Source: Glycocaulis abyssi (GTDB taxonomy: Bacteria; Pseudomonadota; Alphaproteobacteria; Caulobacterales; Maricaulaceae). Taken from it: a DNA stretch of 64,000 bases. Both the position numbers and the translations under genes were made by a program. Of the stretch, positions 35,231 to 44,374 are shown one piece after another. Location of the stretch: positions 1,506,001 through 1,570,000 of the forward strand of contig NZ_CP163421.1 in NCBI RefSeq assembly GCF_041429775.1. The letters run 5' to 3'. Numbering within the stretch: position 1 is the first letter of the stretch; every line of letters begins with the position of its first letter. The notes beneath the pieces are model-generated. The model worked only from the letters and a program-made list of their open reading frames with translations, ran no database searches and had not been told where the DNA came from.

Positions 35231-35656
35231 ATGCCGTTGGAACCTGTGAGCGCTCTTTCTATCATTGCATCAGCTATCAGCATTGCGGCGTCGATTAAGC
35301 AGATTATGAGCGACAGTCGTGTGGATTTCACACAGGCTCTTAGGATTTTCGGAAAGAAAGCGACACCTAAACAAAACGCGCTTTTGCAAGACGCCAAATT
35401 TCGCGACTCTATTTCTGGGCTGTTGGTAATTTCACCAAAACTACTTAAGCAACTCGAAGAAGAGGCCAAGGCTTGCGAAGATTCTTATATCAAAGACAGA
35501 AGAAAATCAAAAACCAATCTCGATAAAGAAAAAGCCGAACTGCGCGCAACACAATGTATTTGCAACACGCTACGCGCCATTATGAGACACAACGACGGAA
35601 ACCTTCCATCGGATGAATTTGCAGGATATTGGAAATCTTACAATTGTGAATTATAA
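35231..35656 (+). CDS. Hypothetical protein, 141 aa
   Basis: ATG at 35231 follows AAGGGGAG, a strong ribosome site; an earlier ATG at 35177 has none. The protein starts PLEPVSALSIIASAISIAASI, a hydrophobic helix of about 20 residues, then becomes lysine-rich and helical (DRRKSKTNLDKEKAELRA), with a Cys pair (QCICN). I do not recognise it. Its base composition is lower in GC than the neighbouring transfer genes, suggesting a separately acquired cargo gene. It converges on the next gene with a 6-bp overlap. Confidence 0.6.
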   Translation: MPLEPVSALSIIASAISIAASIKQIMSDSRVDFTQALRIFGKKATPKQNALLQDAKFRDSISGLLVISPKLLKQLEEEAKACEDSYIKDRRKSKTNLDKEKAELRATQCICNTLRAIMRHNDGNLPSDEFAGYWKSYNCEL

Positions 35657-36091
35657 TTTATACTTTTTATAGCATTTAGAAGCGTGACCTTTTTTCCCTA
35701 ATTTTATTTCACGCCCCACATTCAAGGTCAACAAATCCTCTATAGAATTTCCAGTTCTTGTTATTCTTTTACCATTTTTATCACATCCGACGCTCCACCG
35801 GCCATAGCCATAAATAGTAACCACGTAGTGGTCAATGTTATTCCCAGTTTTACCTGACCCTGGTAACAACCAATTGAATGTCAATATCGGCTCTGGGTTC
35901 GTCGTTATTCCGCCAGATATCCAAGGCTCCGAACAATCCGCAGGCAGGCTGCGTAAAAACCGCGTGGCGTCATCAATTCCGGACAAAGCACGAGGGTCTT
36001 GAGGATCACGTTCTGTAACAGAGGCTCCCATAATTAAAAAAGCTCTATCTTTAATAAAATCAATTTGCGTCTGTAAATTTTTATTACTCAT
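35651..36091 (-). CDS. Hypothetical protein, 146 aa
   Basis: The protein begins SNKNLQTQIDFIKDRAFLIM and has central aromatic segments (FNWLLPGSGKTGNNIDHYVV, YGYGRWSVGCDKNGKRI) and a basic tail (KGHASKCYKKYKL). The GSGKTG stretch is not in a P-loop context. No family recognised. It is AT-richer than its neighbours and converges with the gene at 35231, forming an isolated pair between ardC and the relaxase. Confidence 0.6.
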   Translation of the reverse strand: MSNKNLQTQIDFIKDRAFLIMGASVTERDPQDPRALSGIDDATRFLRSLPADCSEPWISGGITTNPEPILTFNWLLPGSGKTGNNIDHYVVTIYGYGRWSVGCDKNGKRITRTGNSIEDLLTLNVGREIKLGKKGHASKCYKKYKL

Positions 36092-36178
36092 ATTATATTG
36101 ATTAACAAATTATTTTTTACTTATGAAGGCAAATATAGATGCTTAATTCTCCGCTTTAAGAATTGGCGATTAGATTGC

Positions 36179-37762
36179 CTAGCGGCCAGGGTTGCCACGA
36201 TTGCGCTCATTCTGGCGTTCGATCTCACGCTCGCGTTCGCGCTCGCGCTCTTCTTTAAGGCTCTGTTGGCGCTGCTGGTCACGCTCAAGGGATTGCTGGC
36301 GCATCAGGGCGATTTGCCGGTCGGCAAAATGACGGGTTTGTTCGTCGCGCATGAGGCGGCGCGCATCGGCGATGGTCTTTTTCTCATCCCATGACAGAGC
36401 GTTCCAATCGTCATTGGACAGGCCGCGCGCAGCCTGCTGAAGCTGGCGCTGGGCGATCAGCCGTTCGGGGCTGGGTGTTTTTTCCAGATCGGTGCGCCGC
36501 TCGGCGAGTTGGCGCAGTCGCTGCTTGGCTTGTTCGACCTTCGGCTTTTGCCGCGCCAGCTTGCGGCGCAGATATTCGCCCTTGCGGGCTTTCTCCGCGA
36601 GAATGGGCAGAGAGAGCAACGCCTCTTTGCGCTCGGCGCTCTTCCACAAAATGGCGATACGCCGTCCTCGTAACGCGCCAAAATGGGCAGGCTTGCGCAT
36701 CATCTCGCGCGCGATCTGCGCGGGGGATTTCTTGCCCTCGGCACAGCGCTTCTTGAACAGCGCCTTGGCCTGTTCGGGGTTTTTGAACACGCTGGCGAAC
36801 CCGCCTTCGACGGCCATATCGAGCCTGTCGAGATGTTGGGAGCGCTTGTCATGGGCGTAGATCGTCCGGCGTTCCTTGGCGATCTCATGACGAATGGCGT
36901 TCAACTCGCCATGGCTTTGATCGGCACGCTTGAGAGCTTTCATCGCCTGTTTGAGGGCGGCTTTATCCGGCTTGGCCTCGCCGAGGGATTTGATCAGCTC
37001 GGGACGTTCGATCAGAACGTCCAGCTCTGCGCGCCTTTCTTCGAGCTGGCTTCGCTCGGCGTTGCGCCGCCGCTTTTCTTCGTTGGCATTGGCTGCGTCC
37101 AGGACAACGCCTTCTCGGATCATTGAGGTGACGTCGGGGCCTTCATGCTGGGTAGGCTCCCGATCCTGACCCTGAGCTTCCAGTGTCCGGTGATCGACGC
37201 GCTCAGGACGGCCAGCCCGATCAAGGGCGGCGTTACAATGATCCGCCCATGATGACCGCCAGTGGTCGAGAAGGCTCCGATCATTCCATTCACGGGCTTT
37301 ACGGGTAAAGCCTTCGGAACCGACCTCACGTAAGGTCAGCATGGCATGGGCATGGTGGTTGCGCTGGTCGCCATCGCGATCAGGCAGATGGATTGCAAAA
37401 TCGGCCACCATGCCGCGTGAGACGCATTCCTTTTCGAGGAATTCCCGCACGAGCTGTTCGCGCTGGCTATCGGTCAGCTCGTGCGGCAACGCCATGGTGA
37501 TCTCGCGCGCTGTCTGCGAGTTCACCCGCGTCTCACGGGCCTCGACCGCGTTCCACAATTCTTCGCGGTCGCGGCACCAGTCAGGGGCGTGTTCGGGGGC
37601 GATGATCTCACTATGGAGCACCCCGCCTTTTCGGGAATAGTCATGCGTCGTGCCGGTGCGCTCATCATTGAGCGCCTCGCCGGCGCGATAGGCAGCCGCC
37701 GCGACAGAGCTGCGCCCTGCCGAGCGTTTTATGACCGATACCCGAAAAGAATATATCGCCAC
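36179..37762 (-). CDS. mobA: MOBQ-family relaxase (MobA/MobL, TraA N-terminal type)
   Basis: The 527-aa protein starts at GTG 37762 with AIYSFRVSVIKRSAGRSSVAAAAYRAG, the standard MobA/MobL N-terminus. The metal-binding cluster DQRNHHAHAMLTLREV lies near residue 135, and a catalytic Tyr candidate is YRAG (about residue 25). Residues ~240-520 are a highly charged helical region (EREREREIERQNERN) without helicase motifs, so it is a stand-alone mobilisation relaxase. It nicks oriT, and an RSF1010-like oriT lies just upstream (37850-37880). Confidence 0.9.
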   Translation of the reverse strand: MAIYSFRVSVIKRSAGRSSVAAAAYRAGEALNDERTGTTHDYSRKGGVLHSEIIAPEHAPDWCRDREELWNAVEARETRVNSQTAREITMALPHELTDSQREQLVREFLEKECVSRGMVADFAIHLPDRDGDQRNHHAHAMLTLREVGSEGFTRKAREWNDRSLLDHWRSSWADHCNAALDRAGRPERVDHRTLEAQGQDREPTQHEGPDVTSMIREGVVLDAANANEEKRRRNAERSQLEERRAELDVLIERPELIKSLGEAKPDKAALKQAMKALKRADQSHGELNAIRHEIAKERRTIYAHDKRSQHLDRLDMAVEGGFASVFKNPEQAKALFKKRCAEGKKSPAQIAREMMRKPAHFGALRGRRIAILWKSAERKEALLSLPILAEKARKGEYLRRKLARQKPKVEQAKQRLRQLAERRTDLEKTPSPERLIAQRQLQQAARGLSNDDWNALSWDEKKTIADARRLMRDEQTRHFADRQIALMRQQSLERDQQRQQSLKEEREREREREIERQNERNRGNPGR

Positions 37763-37849
37763 GCCACCCCCTGACTGGTCGGGTCGCCGTGAAGAGCTTC
37801 AGCTTGAAACAAGACCCGAGGAAGCCCTCTCGGCGACTGAGAGACGCAC

Positions 37850-37880
37850 ACAAACCGAAACGGTTTGTATAAGTGCGCCA
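37850..37880 (-). other. oriT, RSF1010/MOBQ-like
   Basis: An inverted repeat ACAAACCG-AAA-CGGTTTGT (37850-37868) is followed at once by ATAAGTGCGCC (37869-37879). In RSF1010-type oriTs a hairpin ending in ACCGG is followed by TAAGTGCGCC, with the nick in that block, so both structure and core match. It lies between the relaxase start and the divergent 37967 gene, the expected place. The strand given is nominal. Confidence 0.85.
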
Positions 37881-37966
37881 TTACCTACTTTTATGGAAAT
37901 TATAGCACAGATCGGGTACAATAGTGGTTAAGAGCTAGGCGGAGCCGGATTTACAAGGAGGTACCC

Positions 37967-38284
37967 ATGAAAATCGGTGGCTTCGGTGATGGACGGATTC
38001 GACGTTTGATCGAAGAGAGAGCCCGCATCGATGCGCAGATTTCACGGCATACTTCCCGGCAATGGGAGACGAGGCGAAAGCGCGAGTTACGGCGCTTCCT
38101 CGTCGCTGGCGAGGTCGTGCTCAGGCACGCCGCCCGCGATGAAGCCTTCGCCAAGACTCTCTTCAATCTGCTGAGTGAGGTGCTCAAAGGGCGCGACCGT
38201 GCGCTGTTCGAGCTGAATAGCGATGTGCGTAATGCCTTCGCTTCTGCCTCGGCGGATTACCGTGACGAGAGTCCGGACGGGTAG
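37967..38284 (+). CDS. Small mobilisation-associated protein
   Basis: ATG at 37967 has a perfect AAGGAGG ribosome site. The 105-aa protein is rich in Arg (RIRRLIEERARIDAQISRHTSRQWETRRKRELRRF) then helical (LVAGEVVLRHAARDEAF). Small basic proteins divergent from a MOBQ relaxase and facing oriT are often accessory factors such as TraC/TraD/MobC; the RKRELRRFLVAGEVV stretch resembles TraD of Ti plasmids. Function inferred from position. Confidence 0.7.
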   Translation: MKIGGFGDGRIRRLIEERARIDAQISRHTSRQWETRRKRELRRFLVAGEVVLRHAARDEAFAKTLFNLLSEVLKGRDRALFELNSDVRNAFASASADYRDESPDG

Positions 38285-38300
38285 GCAGTGACCGTTTAAA

Positions 38301-38320
38301 GCGCATACATATGTATGCGC
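38301..38320. repeat. Perfect 20-bp palindrome
   Basis: GCGCATACATATGTATGCGC reads the same on both strands with no spacer. It lies 16 bp after the stop of the 37967 gene, without a T run, so it is more like a protein-binding site or recombination site than a terminator. Confidence 0.75.
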
Positions 38321-38475
38321 TCAGACCGCGCCACGCGGCGCGGCGGGGGCGTTCGTGTTGCCATCCGAACCGCAAACCCCGCACAGGCTCATACAATGTT
38401 ATGTGCCGACCCACCCGAGCCGTTGCTCCGTGGGGCTTTCCGGACGCTCAAACCGCAAGCGGCTTTCACGTCCGG

Positions 38476-38508
38476 AAAAAACGCGCCGTGATCTGCATCA
38501 CAGCGCGT
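38476..38508 (-). terminator. Terminator of the 39.3-38.5 kb operon
   Basis: A 12-bp stem with one mismatch (ACGCGCTGTGAT/ATCACGGCGCGT) with loop GCAG is followed by TTTTTT on the minus strand. The stop codon of the last gene lies inside the stem. Confidence 0.8.
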
Positions 38509-38830
38509 CGAACAGCGAGGGCTGTTCGAATTCGGTCTGGATCTTCAGCCAGTGAGGCGCGTAGGCCTCGCGCTTGATCCAGGCCAGAATGTAGGCCTCC
38601 GGCCCGCCAGCTTCTTCGATGATGGACGGGTGAATGAAGTGCGAGCGATAGCCGGTCTCGGTGATCGGGATCGGCGCGCTCTCGGGCGCAACAGTCCGTA
38701 TTTCGAGATGGCCGACCTGATACTCGCTATCGACATATTTCTGACGGTTCAGCCAATCGGGCTCATAGCGCACCTCGATACGGCGACCTTCCCATTCGAT
38801 AATATGGGTCTCGACGTGACGGGGGCTCAT
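38498..38830 (-). CDS. Conserved-looking hypothetical protein, 110 aa
   Basis: The protein reads SPRHVETHIIEWEGRRIEVRYE and ends WLKIQTEFEQPSLFDAL, compact and acidic with many aromatic residues and no membrane segment. I do not recognise a family. It is the last gene of a three-gene operon with 4-bp overlaps (39287 to 38498), together with two other small proteins. Such small operons next to relaxase and ardC genes are common in alphaproteobacterial mobilisable elements. Confidence 0.7.
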   Translation of the reverse strand: MSPRHVETHIIEWEGRRIEVRYEPDWLNRQKYVDSEYQVGHLEIRTVAPESAPIPITETGYRSHFIHPSIIEEAGGPEAYILAWIKREAYAPHWLKIQTEFEQPSLFDAL

Positions 38831-39051
38831 GCGAGCCTCCCGTCGTGATCGGCGAGTTGCATCTCGTCGGTGATGCTCACGAAGAGCGGGCGGATGATGA
38901 CCTCGCCGTCGGTTTCTTCGACGACTGCGATGGCGGAGGCTGGTTCTCCGTTCACAAAGCAGGAGACAAGGGCGAAGTTTGCGAAGGCTCCGGAAAGCAG
39001 CGCGTTGAACGCGCTGCGATGCTCGAAGCGAATATTGGTCGAGCGGCTCAT
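38827..39051 (-). CDS. Hypothetical protein, 74 aa
   Basis: The protein begins SRSTNIRFEHRSAFNALLSG and continues ASAIAVVEETDGEVIIRPLFVSI, a mixed alpha/beta small domain. It overlaps both neighbours by 4 bp (ATGA on each side), strong evidence of co-translation. No family recognised. Confidence 0.7.
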   Translation of the reverse strand: MSRSTNIRFEHRSAFNALLSGAFANFALVSCFVNGEPASAIAVVEETDGEVIIRPLFVSITDEMQLADHDGRLA

Positions 39052-39287
39052 TTGCGGCCTCCTTTCGAAGAGGATTTCGCGGGAGCGGAAGCGGATACTT
39101 CCTTGGGCTCGATCAGGCGCATCACGATGCGGCCGGAAACGGGCAAAGCCTCTAGCTGAAGGGTGAAGCCTTTGGCGTCCTTGTTGGACCAGGCGGCACC
39201 GATTTCTGTCCAGCGGGCAGTGTCGCCATCGCCTGAGACGGTGAAGAGCCTGTGGGTAGGCCGTGAAGGGTTGGATTGATCAGACAT
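39048..39287 (-). CDS. Small DUF736-like protein, 79 aa
   Basis: ATG at 39287 has AAGGAGAAG upstream; the frame is open to 39527 across a GC-rich leader but nothing supports that part as protein. The sequence HRLFTVSGDGDTARWTEIGAAWSNKDAKGFTLQLEALPVSGRIVMRL looks like the small DUF736-type beta-barrel proteins of alphaproteobacterial conjugative elements. The last ~15 residues are Ser/Lys-rich (SAPAKSSSKGGRK), a likely flexible basic tail. It is first in its operon. Confidence 0.7.
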   Translation of the reverse strand: MSDQSNPSRPTHRLFTVSGDGDTARWTEIGAAWSNKDAKGFTLQLEALPVSGRIVMRLIEPKEVSASAPAKSSSKGGRK

Positions 39288-39751
39288 GTTTCTTCTCCTT
39301 TTGAGATTTGCCAGCGGACCATCCGCCGGCCTCATGGGGAAAAGAGCGACCAGGACTATCGGTCGGGGATCAAACGCCTTTAGCCCGCGCATGCGGGGGC
39401 GGAGCTGCACAGAGCAAACGGAGTGAGGAACGAGCGAAGCGATGCGGCGGAAGCGAGCCGCGTTGAAGCCCGACGGGACTGGTCGATAACCCCATGAACT
39501 GAGGCACGGCGACGTTACGCTCAGCAAAATCGGGAGGGGAAGGCTCGATCAAACTATGACCTAGGGCCCTCCGTTCAAAGTCAACGGCGAATCTGGAAAT
39601 ATGACTAGCTAGGGATAGGAGCCTCAGCGGTCGAAAACAATACCAAAAAGGACAATTAACATAATTTTTTCAAAGAGTTAATTTCCCTTCTGAGGCTTGC
39701 ATTTTTGTTGACGGTCTGTAATTCTGTAATTTGGATATGAAAGGATTTTCG
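39288..39751. other. Non-coding region upstream of the phosphorothioation restriction module
   Basis: The left ~250 bp is a GC-rich, possibly structured leader of the 39287 operon, resembling the leader before ardC. The right ~200 bp is AT-rich and probably contains the promoter of the 39752-45846 operon; TTGACG near 39709 could be a -35 element but no clear -10 follows. I see no RNA gene or further ORF. Confidence 0.4.
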
Positions 39752-39928
39752 ATGCCGAGTGACACGGAGGCAGCCCACACGAAGAATGATCTGATAGTTC
39801 GTGAAATCATTGAACTTGAGCGCAGCTATTTCTTTGAAAAGCGCAACGTGAAAACTGAACGCCAAAGAAAGCTACGCGAAACCATCGAACGCCATACAAA
39901 GATGGGGGCGGACTCGAATGATTCTTGA
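39752..39928 (+). CDS. Small helical protein, 58 aa, at head of restriction-like operon
   Basis: The frame PSDTEAAHTKNDLIVREIIELE is charged and helical. It overlaps the start of the DndD-like ATPase gene by 11 bp, which suggests coupling. An upstream ATG at 39731 is possible. Length and composition fit a small accessory subunit or antitoxin-like regulator; no family recognised. Confidence 0.55.
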   Translation: MPSDTEAAHTKNDLIVREIIELERSYFFEKRNVKTERQRKLRETIERHTKMGADSNDS

Positions 39929-41942
39929 TGAAATTAGACTGAAAGACTTCAGGTGTTTTTACGGCGAGACGTCTATTAGTTTTTCAGAAGACCCCGAGAA
40001 AAACGTCACAATAATTTACGCAGAGAACGGCGTTGGCAAAACAACACTCCTGAACGCCCTGCTTTGGTGCTTCTACGGAGAAACTACAGCGCGGTTTGAA
40101 AAACGCGAAGATATTCTCAATTACGACGCCAAGAAGGCGGGGCGCACAGTGGCTTCCGTAGAAGTTTTATTCGAACACAATGACAAGAACTACATCGCAA
40201 AACGATTTTCTAATATTAATGCATCCTCAGGCCGAGAATTCGTCGTGGCGCGGATTGATGATGGTAGCCATATTATGCTCGACTCGCCGGACACATTTAT
40301 CAACACTGTGATCCCACGCGATATGGCATCGCATTTCCTGTTTGATGGCGAGCATGCGGAAGTCTTTCTTGGTGAGAACAATCGTGGTTCGATCAGAAGC
40401 GCAGTTCGTGATATTCTCGGCTGCTCACTTATTGAGACAGCTATAGAAGACCTTCAGGCTGTCTCAAATCAGTTCCGAAAGCAGATTCCTTCGACGGCGG
40501 CCACTAAGCGGATCGAAGATCTCAGTAGTAAACTTGACGATCTGACCACACAGATCGAGGCAGCTAAGACCAGCATAGCCGAGCTCGAACGCAAGCGCGA
40601 GCAGACTGATCAACAGATCAAAGACATTGATACAAAGCTTCGAAACACAAGCGCTGCTAAAGAGCTACAATCAAGCCGTGACCGCTTGAACGGCCAACTA
40701 GCCCGCGCACAGAAGCGCCAGAAAGAATATGCCGACGAAGTATATAAATGGCTAGGCGAGAATGGTCGCTTCATCGTCTCCAAGAGGATCGCCGAGGAAA
40801 CGTTCACTTTCCTAGATGAAAAGCAGCACCGTGGCCGGATACCCTCACCTTACAACGAGGAGTTCGTCAAAGACATTCTAGAAGCTGAAGAGTGTATTTG
40901 CGGTGCAAAGCTGGAGCCGGGAAGTCGCGAGAGCAAGAAGGTAGCAAGCCTTCTTGAGAAAGCGGCGAACCAGGTCATGCGTGACCGTGTGTCCAAGGTA
41001 CGGGCACGACTTGCAAGCTTGAAAGGGGAACGCGCCAAAGCGCCGGGACGCCTGACAAACGCCAAGCGCCGTCTCGCAGAAGCCAATGACGAGTTCTCAA
41101 CGACCGAAGCGCAGCTCGCGGAGATAAGTGAAAAGCTCAAGGGTATAAATTTCGACGACATTGCCGAACGCGAACAGAGACGCGGCGAGCTGCGGGAAGA
41201 GCTGCGGGAAATTGATCGTAAGATCGGGTCCCTCAGCACCAACATTAGCGTGGCGGAACGCGAGCAAACAAAGATCGACCACGAGATCACCGAGCTCGCC
41301 AAGCAAGACAAGCAAACCGCCATCTACGGACGGCGTCGAAATCTCTGCGAGAAGATCAAGGGGGAGCTTGAAGTCCAGCTTGTCAGCGAAGAAGAGCAGG
41401 CCCGCAAAGTGCTGCGCTCGGGCATCCGTCGCATTCTTCAAGCCACGACGCGCAAGGCCTTGAATCTGCGCATGACGGACGACTATGTCATCAGCCTCGT
41501 GAACGCGGATGGTACAACCCTTCCAAAATCGAGCGGTGAAAACCAGCTGCTCGGCCTCGCCTTCACGGCCGCGCTGGTTGAGTTCGCAAAGCTACGCCAG
41601 AACGCCCAGGACTACCGACTGTTGCCTGGAACTGTCGCGCCACTTGTGCTCGACTTTCCCTTTGGCCAACTCGACGACGCCTACCGCGCGACCACTGCCG
41701 AATTCATCCCGAAGATGGCTCGACAGGTCGTACTACTCGTCTCGAAATCACAAGGGTACGAAGATGTACTGAATGCGGTCAGGGATCATCTTGGTGCAGA
41801 GTATCTGCTCGTCCGCCACAACAAGGAGCCGCAAGGCGACCGCAAGCCAGAAAGCCGGTATTTCAAGGGCAAGGAATTCAGGACCGCCATATTCGATGCA
41901 GAGTATGACGGGACCGAGATTGTGGAGATTACAGGCCCATGA
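39918..41942 (+). CDS. DndD-like SMC/ABC-type ATPase
   Basis: The 674-aa protein begins ILDEIRLKDFRCFYGETSISF and has Walker A AENGVGKTTLLNALLW (near residue 36), a long coiled coil (about 180-300 and 340-480) with a short Cys motif EECICGAKLEPGS in between, the signature SSGENQLLGL (near 537) and Walker B LVLDFPFGQLDD (near 573). This is the layout of DndD/RecF/Rad50-type ATPases; DndD has this size. It is followed by a small gene and a helicase, so it probably serves DNA processing in a phosphorothioation-dependent restriction module. Whether it equals an SspF-H component I cannot tell. Confidence 0.82.
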   Translation: MILDEIRLKDFRCFYGETSISFSEDPEKNVTIIYAENGVGKTTLLNALLWCFYGETTARFEKREDILNYDAKKAGRTVASVEVLFEHNDKNYIAKRFSNINASSGREFVVARIDDGSHIMLDSPDTFINTVIPRDMASHFLFDGEHAEVFLGENNRGSIRSAVRDILGCSLIETAIEDLQAVSNQFRKQIPSTAATKRIEDLSSKLDDLTTQIEAAKTSIAELERKREQTDQQIKDIDTKLRNTSAAKELQSSRDRLNGQLARAQKRQKEYADEVYKWLGENGRFIVSKRIAEETFTFLDEKQHRGRIPSPYNEEFVKDILEAEECICGAKLEPGSRESKKVASLLEKAANQVMRDRVSKVRARLASLKGERAKAPGRLTNAKRRLAEANDEFSTTEAQLAEISEKLKGINFDDIAEREQRRGELREELREIDRKIGSLSTNISVAEREQTKIDHEITELAKQDKQTAIYGRRRNLCEKIKGELEVQLVSEEEQARKVLRSGIRRILQATTRKALNLRMTDDYVISLVNADGTTLPKSSGENQLLGLAFTAALVEFAKLRQNAQDYRLLPGTVAPLVLDFPFGQLDDAYRATTAEFIPKMARQVVLLVSKSQGYEDVLNAVRDHLGAEYLLVRHNKEPQGDRKPESRYFKGKEFRTAIFDAEYDGTEIVEITGP

Positions 41943-42418
41943 GCAGTCGCGCCCCGAACATCAATAGAAGCAAAATTCATGAAGACATGGTCCAGCGGCT
42001 TGCCATGCAGAAGCTTCCTGGCACCGACCGGACGCTCTTTCCGACAATTCGGGAGCTGCTCTGTTTTGCCGCCCTGCTCGGTTACTCTGAGAACCGCCGC
42101 CTACCGCTCGACAAGGACAAGGGTGTCGAAGATGTCTCCTACCAGCAATTCGAGCGTGGCGATGCCGAAGACCTTATCTTCCTGATTGCTCTTGCGGAGA
42201 CGAAAGACGCCGAAGTGCTTAAGGACGGGGAAGAAAGTCGTTGCGCAGAAATCTTCGAGGAATACGCCAATGGCGGCCTCCAGATCATCCGCGAGGCAAT
42301 GCTACGCGGAGGCGGCGAGTATCCCGACCGCGATATACTGGAGCTGCTCAAAGACCGGGGATTTTTGAACATTGATGATCAGGAGCCTGATATCTCAGGG
42401 ATCACCTTCGAATGCTGA
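41939..42418 (+). CDS. Small Dnd-associated-type protein, 159 aa
   Basis: The protein starts SSRAPNINRSKIHEDMVQRLAM and contains LFPTIRELLCFAALLGYSENRRL and IALAETKDAEVL, ending acidic. It resembles the small proteins (DndE or dnd-associated protein 4 type) that sit between the ATPase and helicase genes in phosphorothioation loci. It overlaps the ATPase stop by 4 bp and the helicase start by 7 bp. A DNA-binding role is likely by analogy, not shown. Confidence 0.68.
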   Translation: MSSRAPNINRSKIHEDMVQRLAMQKLPGTDRTLFPTIRELLCFAALLGYSENRRLPLDKDKGVEDVSYQQFERGDAEDLIFLIALAETKDAEVLKDGEESRCAEIFEEYANGGLQIIREAMLRGGGEYPDRDILELLKDRGFLNIDDQEPDISGITFEC

Positions 42419-44374
42419 GGGGGCTAACATACAAGGGCGTATACAAGTCCGATCAGGATCACATATTGGAAGATTTTTACTTCCCGACTCTCTCAGTTGC
42501 GACAAAATATGACCGGGCTGTCGGATTCTTCTCCGCATCGACGATCAGCTATGCTGCACAGGCGCTCTCGGTGTTCGTCAAGCGTGGCGGACAAATCAGA
42601 CTGATCTTGGGCGCATTCTCAGAACGCGGTGATCTTGAAGCCGTGAAGCAAGGTTATCGGGAGAAGGAAATCGCCGACAAAATCGGCACCGAGCTGCTGT
42701 CGACGATCTCGAACGTAAGCGACGAGCTATTTCAGAACCGCTTCGAAACCCTGTCCTGGCTTGTTGCCCATGGCCGACTCGATGTGAAAATCGCCTTGCG
42801 CGAGAGAGGGATGTACCACGACAAGGTCGGAATTATTACCGATGAGGTAGGCGATCAGGTAGTCTTTGCTGGCTCGGCAAACGAAAGCACGCATGCCCTG
42901 CTTCCGACACATAATTACGAGTTGATCAATGTCTTTCGGACGTGGGTTCCAGAGCATGCTGAGTTTTATGACCCGCATATCGAGAGCTTTGAGCGACTCT
43001 GGAAGGACGAAAGCCAAGGAACCGCGGTCATCGACATGCCGACGGCCGTCCGCGACAAACTCATTTCGGTTGCCCGTTCTCTCGAATACACCCCCGACCC
43101 CGAAATCGAAGCAGCAATAGCGGCGCGCGTTCTTTCACGCACCGGGAGCGTCGTTAGCTCAACTTCGGGCAAGCCGCGCGAACCGGCGACGATCAACGGC
43201 CAGCCTTTCAAGATGCGCGACCATCAGATCGCTGCCCTCGCTGCTTGGAAGGCCAAGGGTGACTTTCAGGGAACTTTCGACCTCGCCACGGGCGCAGGAA
43301 AGACTATTACGGCGATCCACGCCATCGTGAAACTCTCCGAAGCGATTGATGGTCTTGCCTGCGTTATTGCCGCGCCCTATCAAAACCTCGCCGATCAATG
43401 GGTCGATATCCTCTCGAACTTCAACATTTACCCTGTGAAATGCTACGTTTCCCGCGCGCAATGGGAAGACAGGCTGCGAAACATGGTCCACGAGCTGACC
43501 ATGGGGAGCCGCAAGTTTGGGGCTATCGTTGTGGTCAACCGGACGCTCAAAAGCCCTGAATTTCAAGAATGTCTTTCAAAAATCAGTGGCAATCGCCTTC
43601 TTTGGATCGGTGACGAGTGTCACCACCATACTTCAAAAGCGTATGAGGGTTTTCTACCGACGCATGCCCGCTACCGGATCGGCCTGTCCGCAACGCCGGA
43701 GCACTATCTTGACGAAGAACGCAACGAGCGCCTGAACGAGTTCTACGGCAATATCGTGTCGAGCTATACGCTCAAGCAGGCCATCATGGATAAGGTACTC
43801 ACACCTTACGTATATTATCCGCACATTGTGGAATTCACCGAGGCTGAAGCTGACGAGTTTGTCGACTTGTCGGAACAAATAGGCCGCATCATGGCGCGGC
43901 AGAATGGCAAGGCGAGCGAGATGTCGCCGCAGCTCACAGGGCTGCTAATGAGAAGGGCACGCCTTGTCGGCTCGGCAGCGAACAAGCTACCTACGCTTCA
44001 GGCAGTGCTGACGGGCGGGAAACCGACACAACACACACTGTTTTATTGCGGCGATGGAACAGTCGAGTCCGATGAAGAGCAGACTGGGGCAGTAGACAGC
44101 GTCAATGAGGGCAGAAGGCAAGTTGAGGCCGTAAGCGCGTTGCTCCACGGGATGTCTTGGGACGTTTCCCGATTCACATCGCGCGAGTCCCGGAAAGACC
44201 GTGACAACATTCTAGAGAATTTTAGGCTCGGCATCATTGATGCAATGGTGGCGATCCGTTGCCTCGATGAAGGTATTGATGTCCCAGCCTGTAGCACGGC
44301 TTACATTCTTGCAAGCTCGCGCGACCCACGCCAGTTCGTCCAGCGTGACCCAGCCCCGTGATCCGGGCCGTGAG

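Noticed and set aside
39288..39527. N-terminal extension of the DUF736-like gene by 80 codons
   Set aside because: Strong AAGGAG site directly before ATG 39287 and leader-like sequence upstream.
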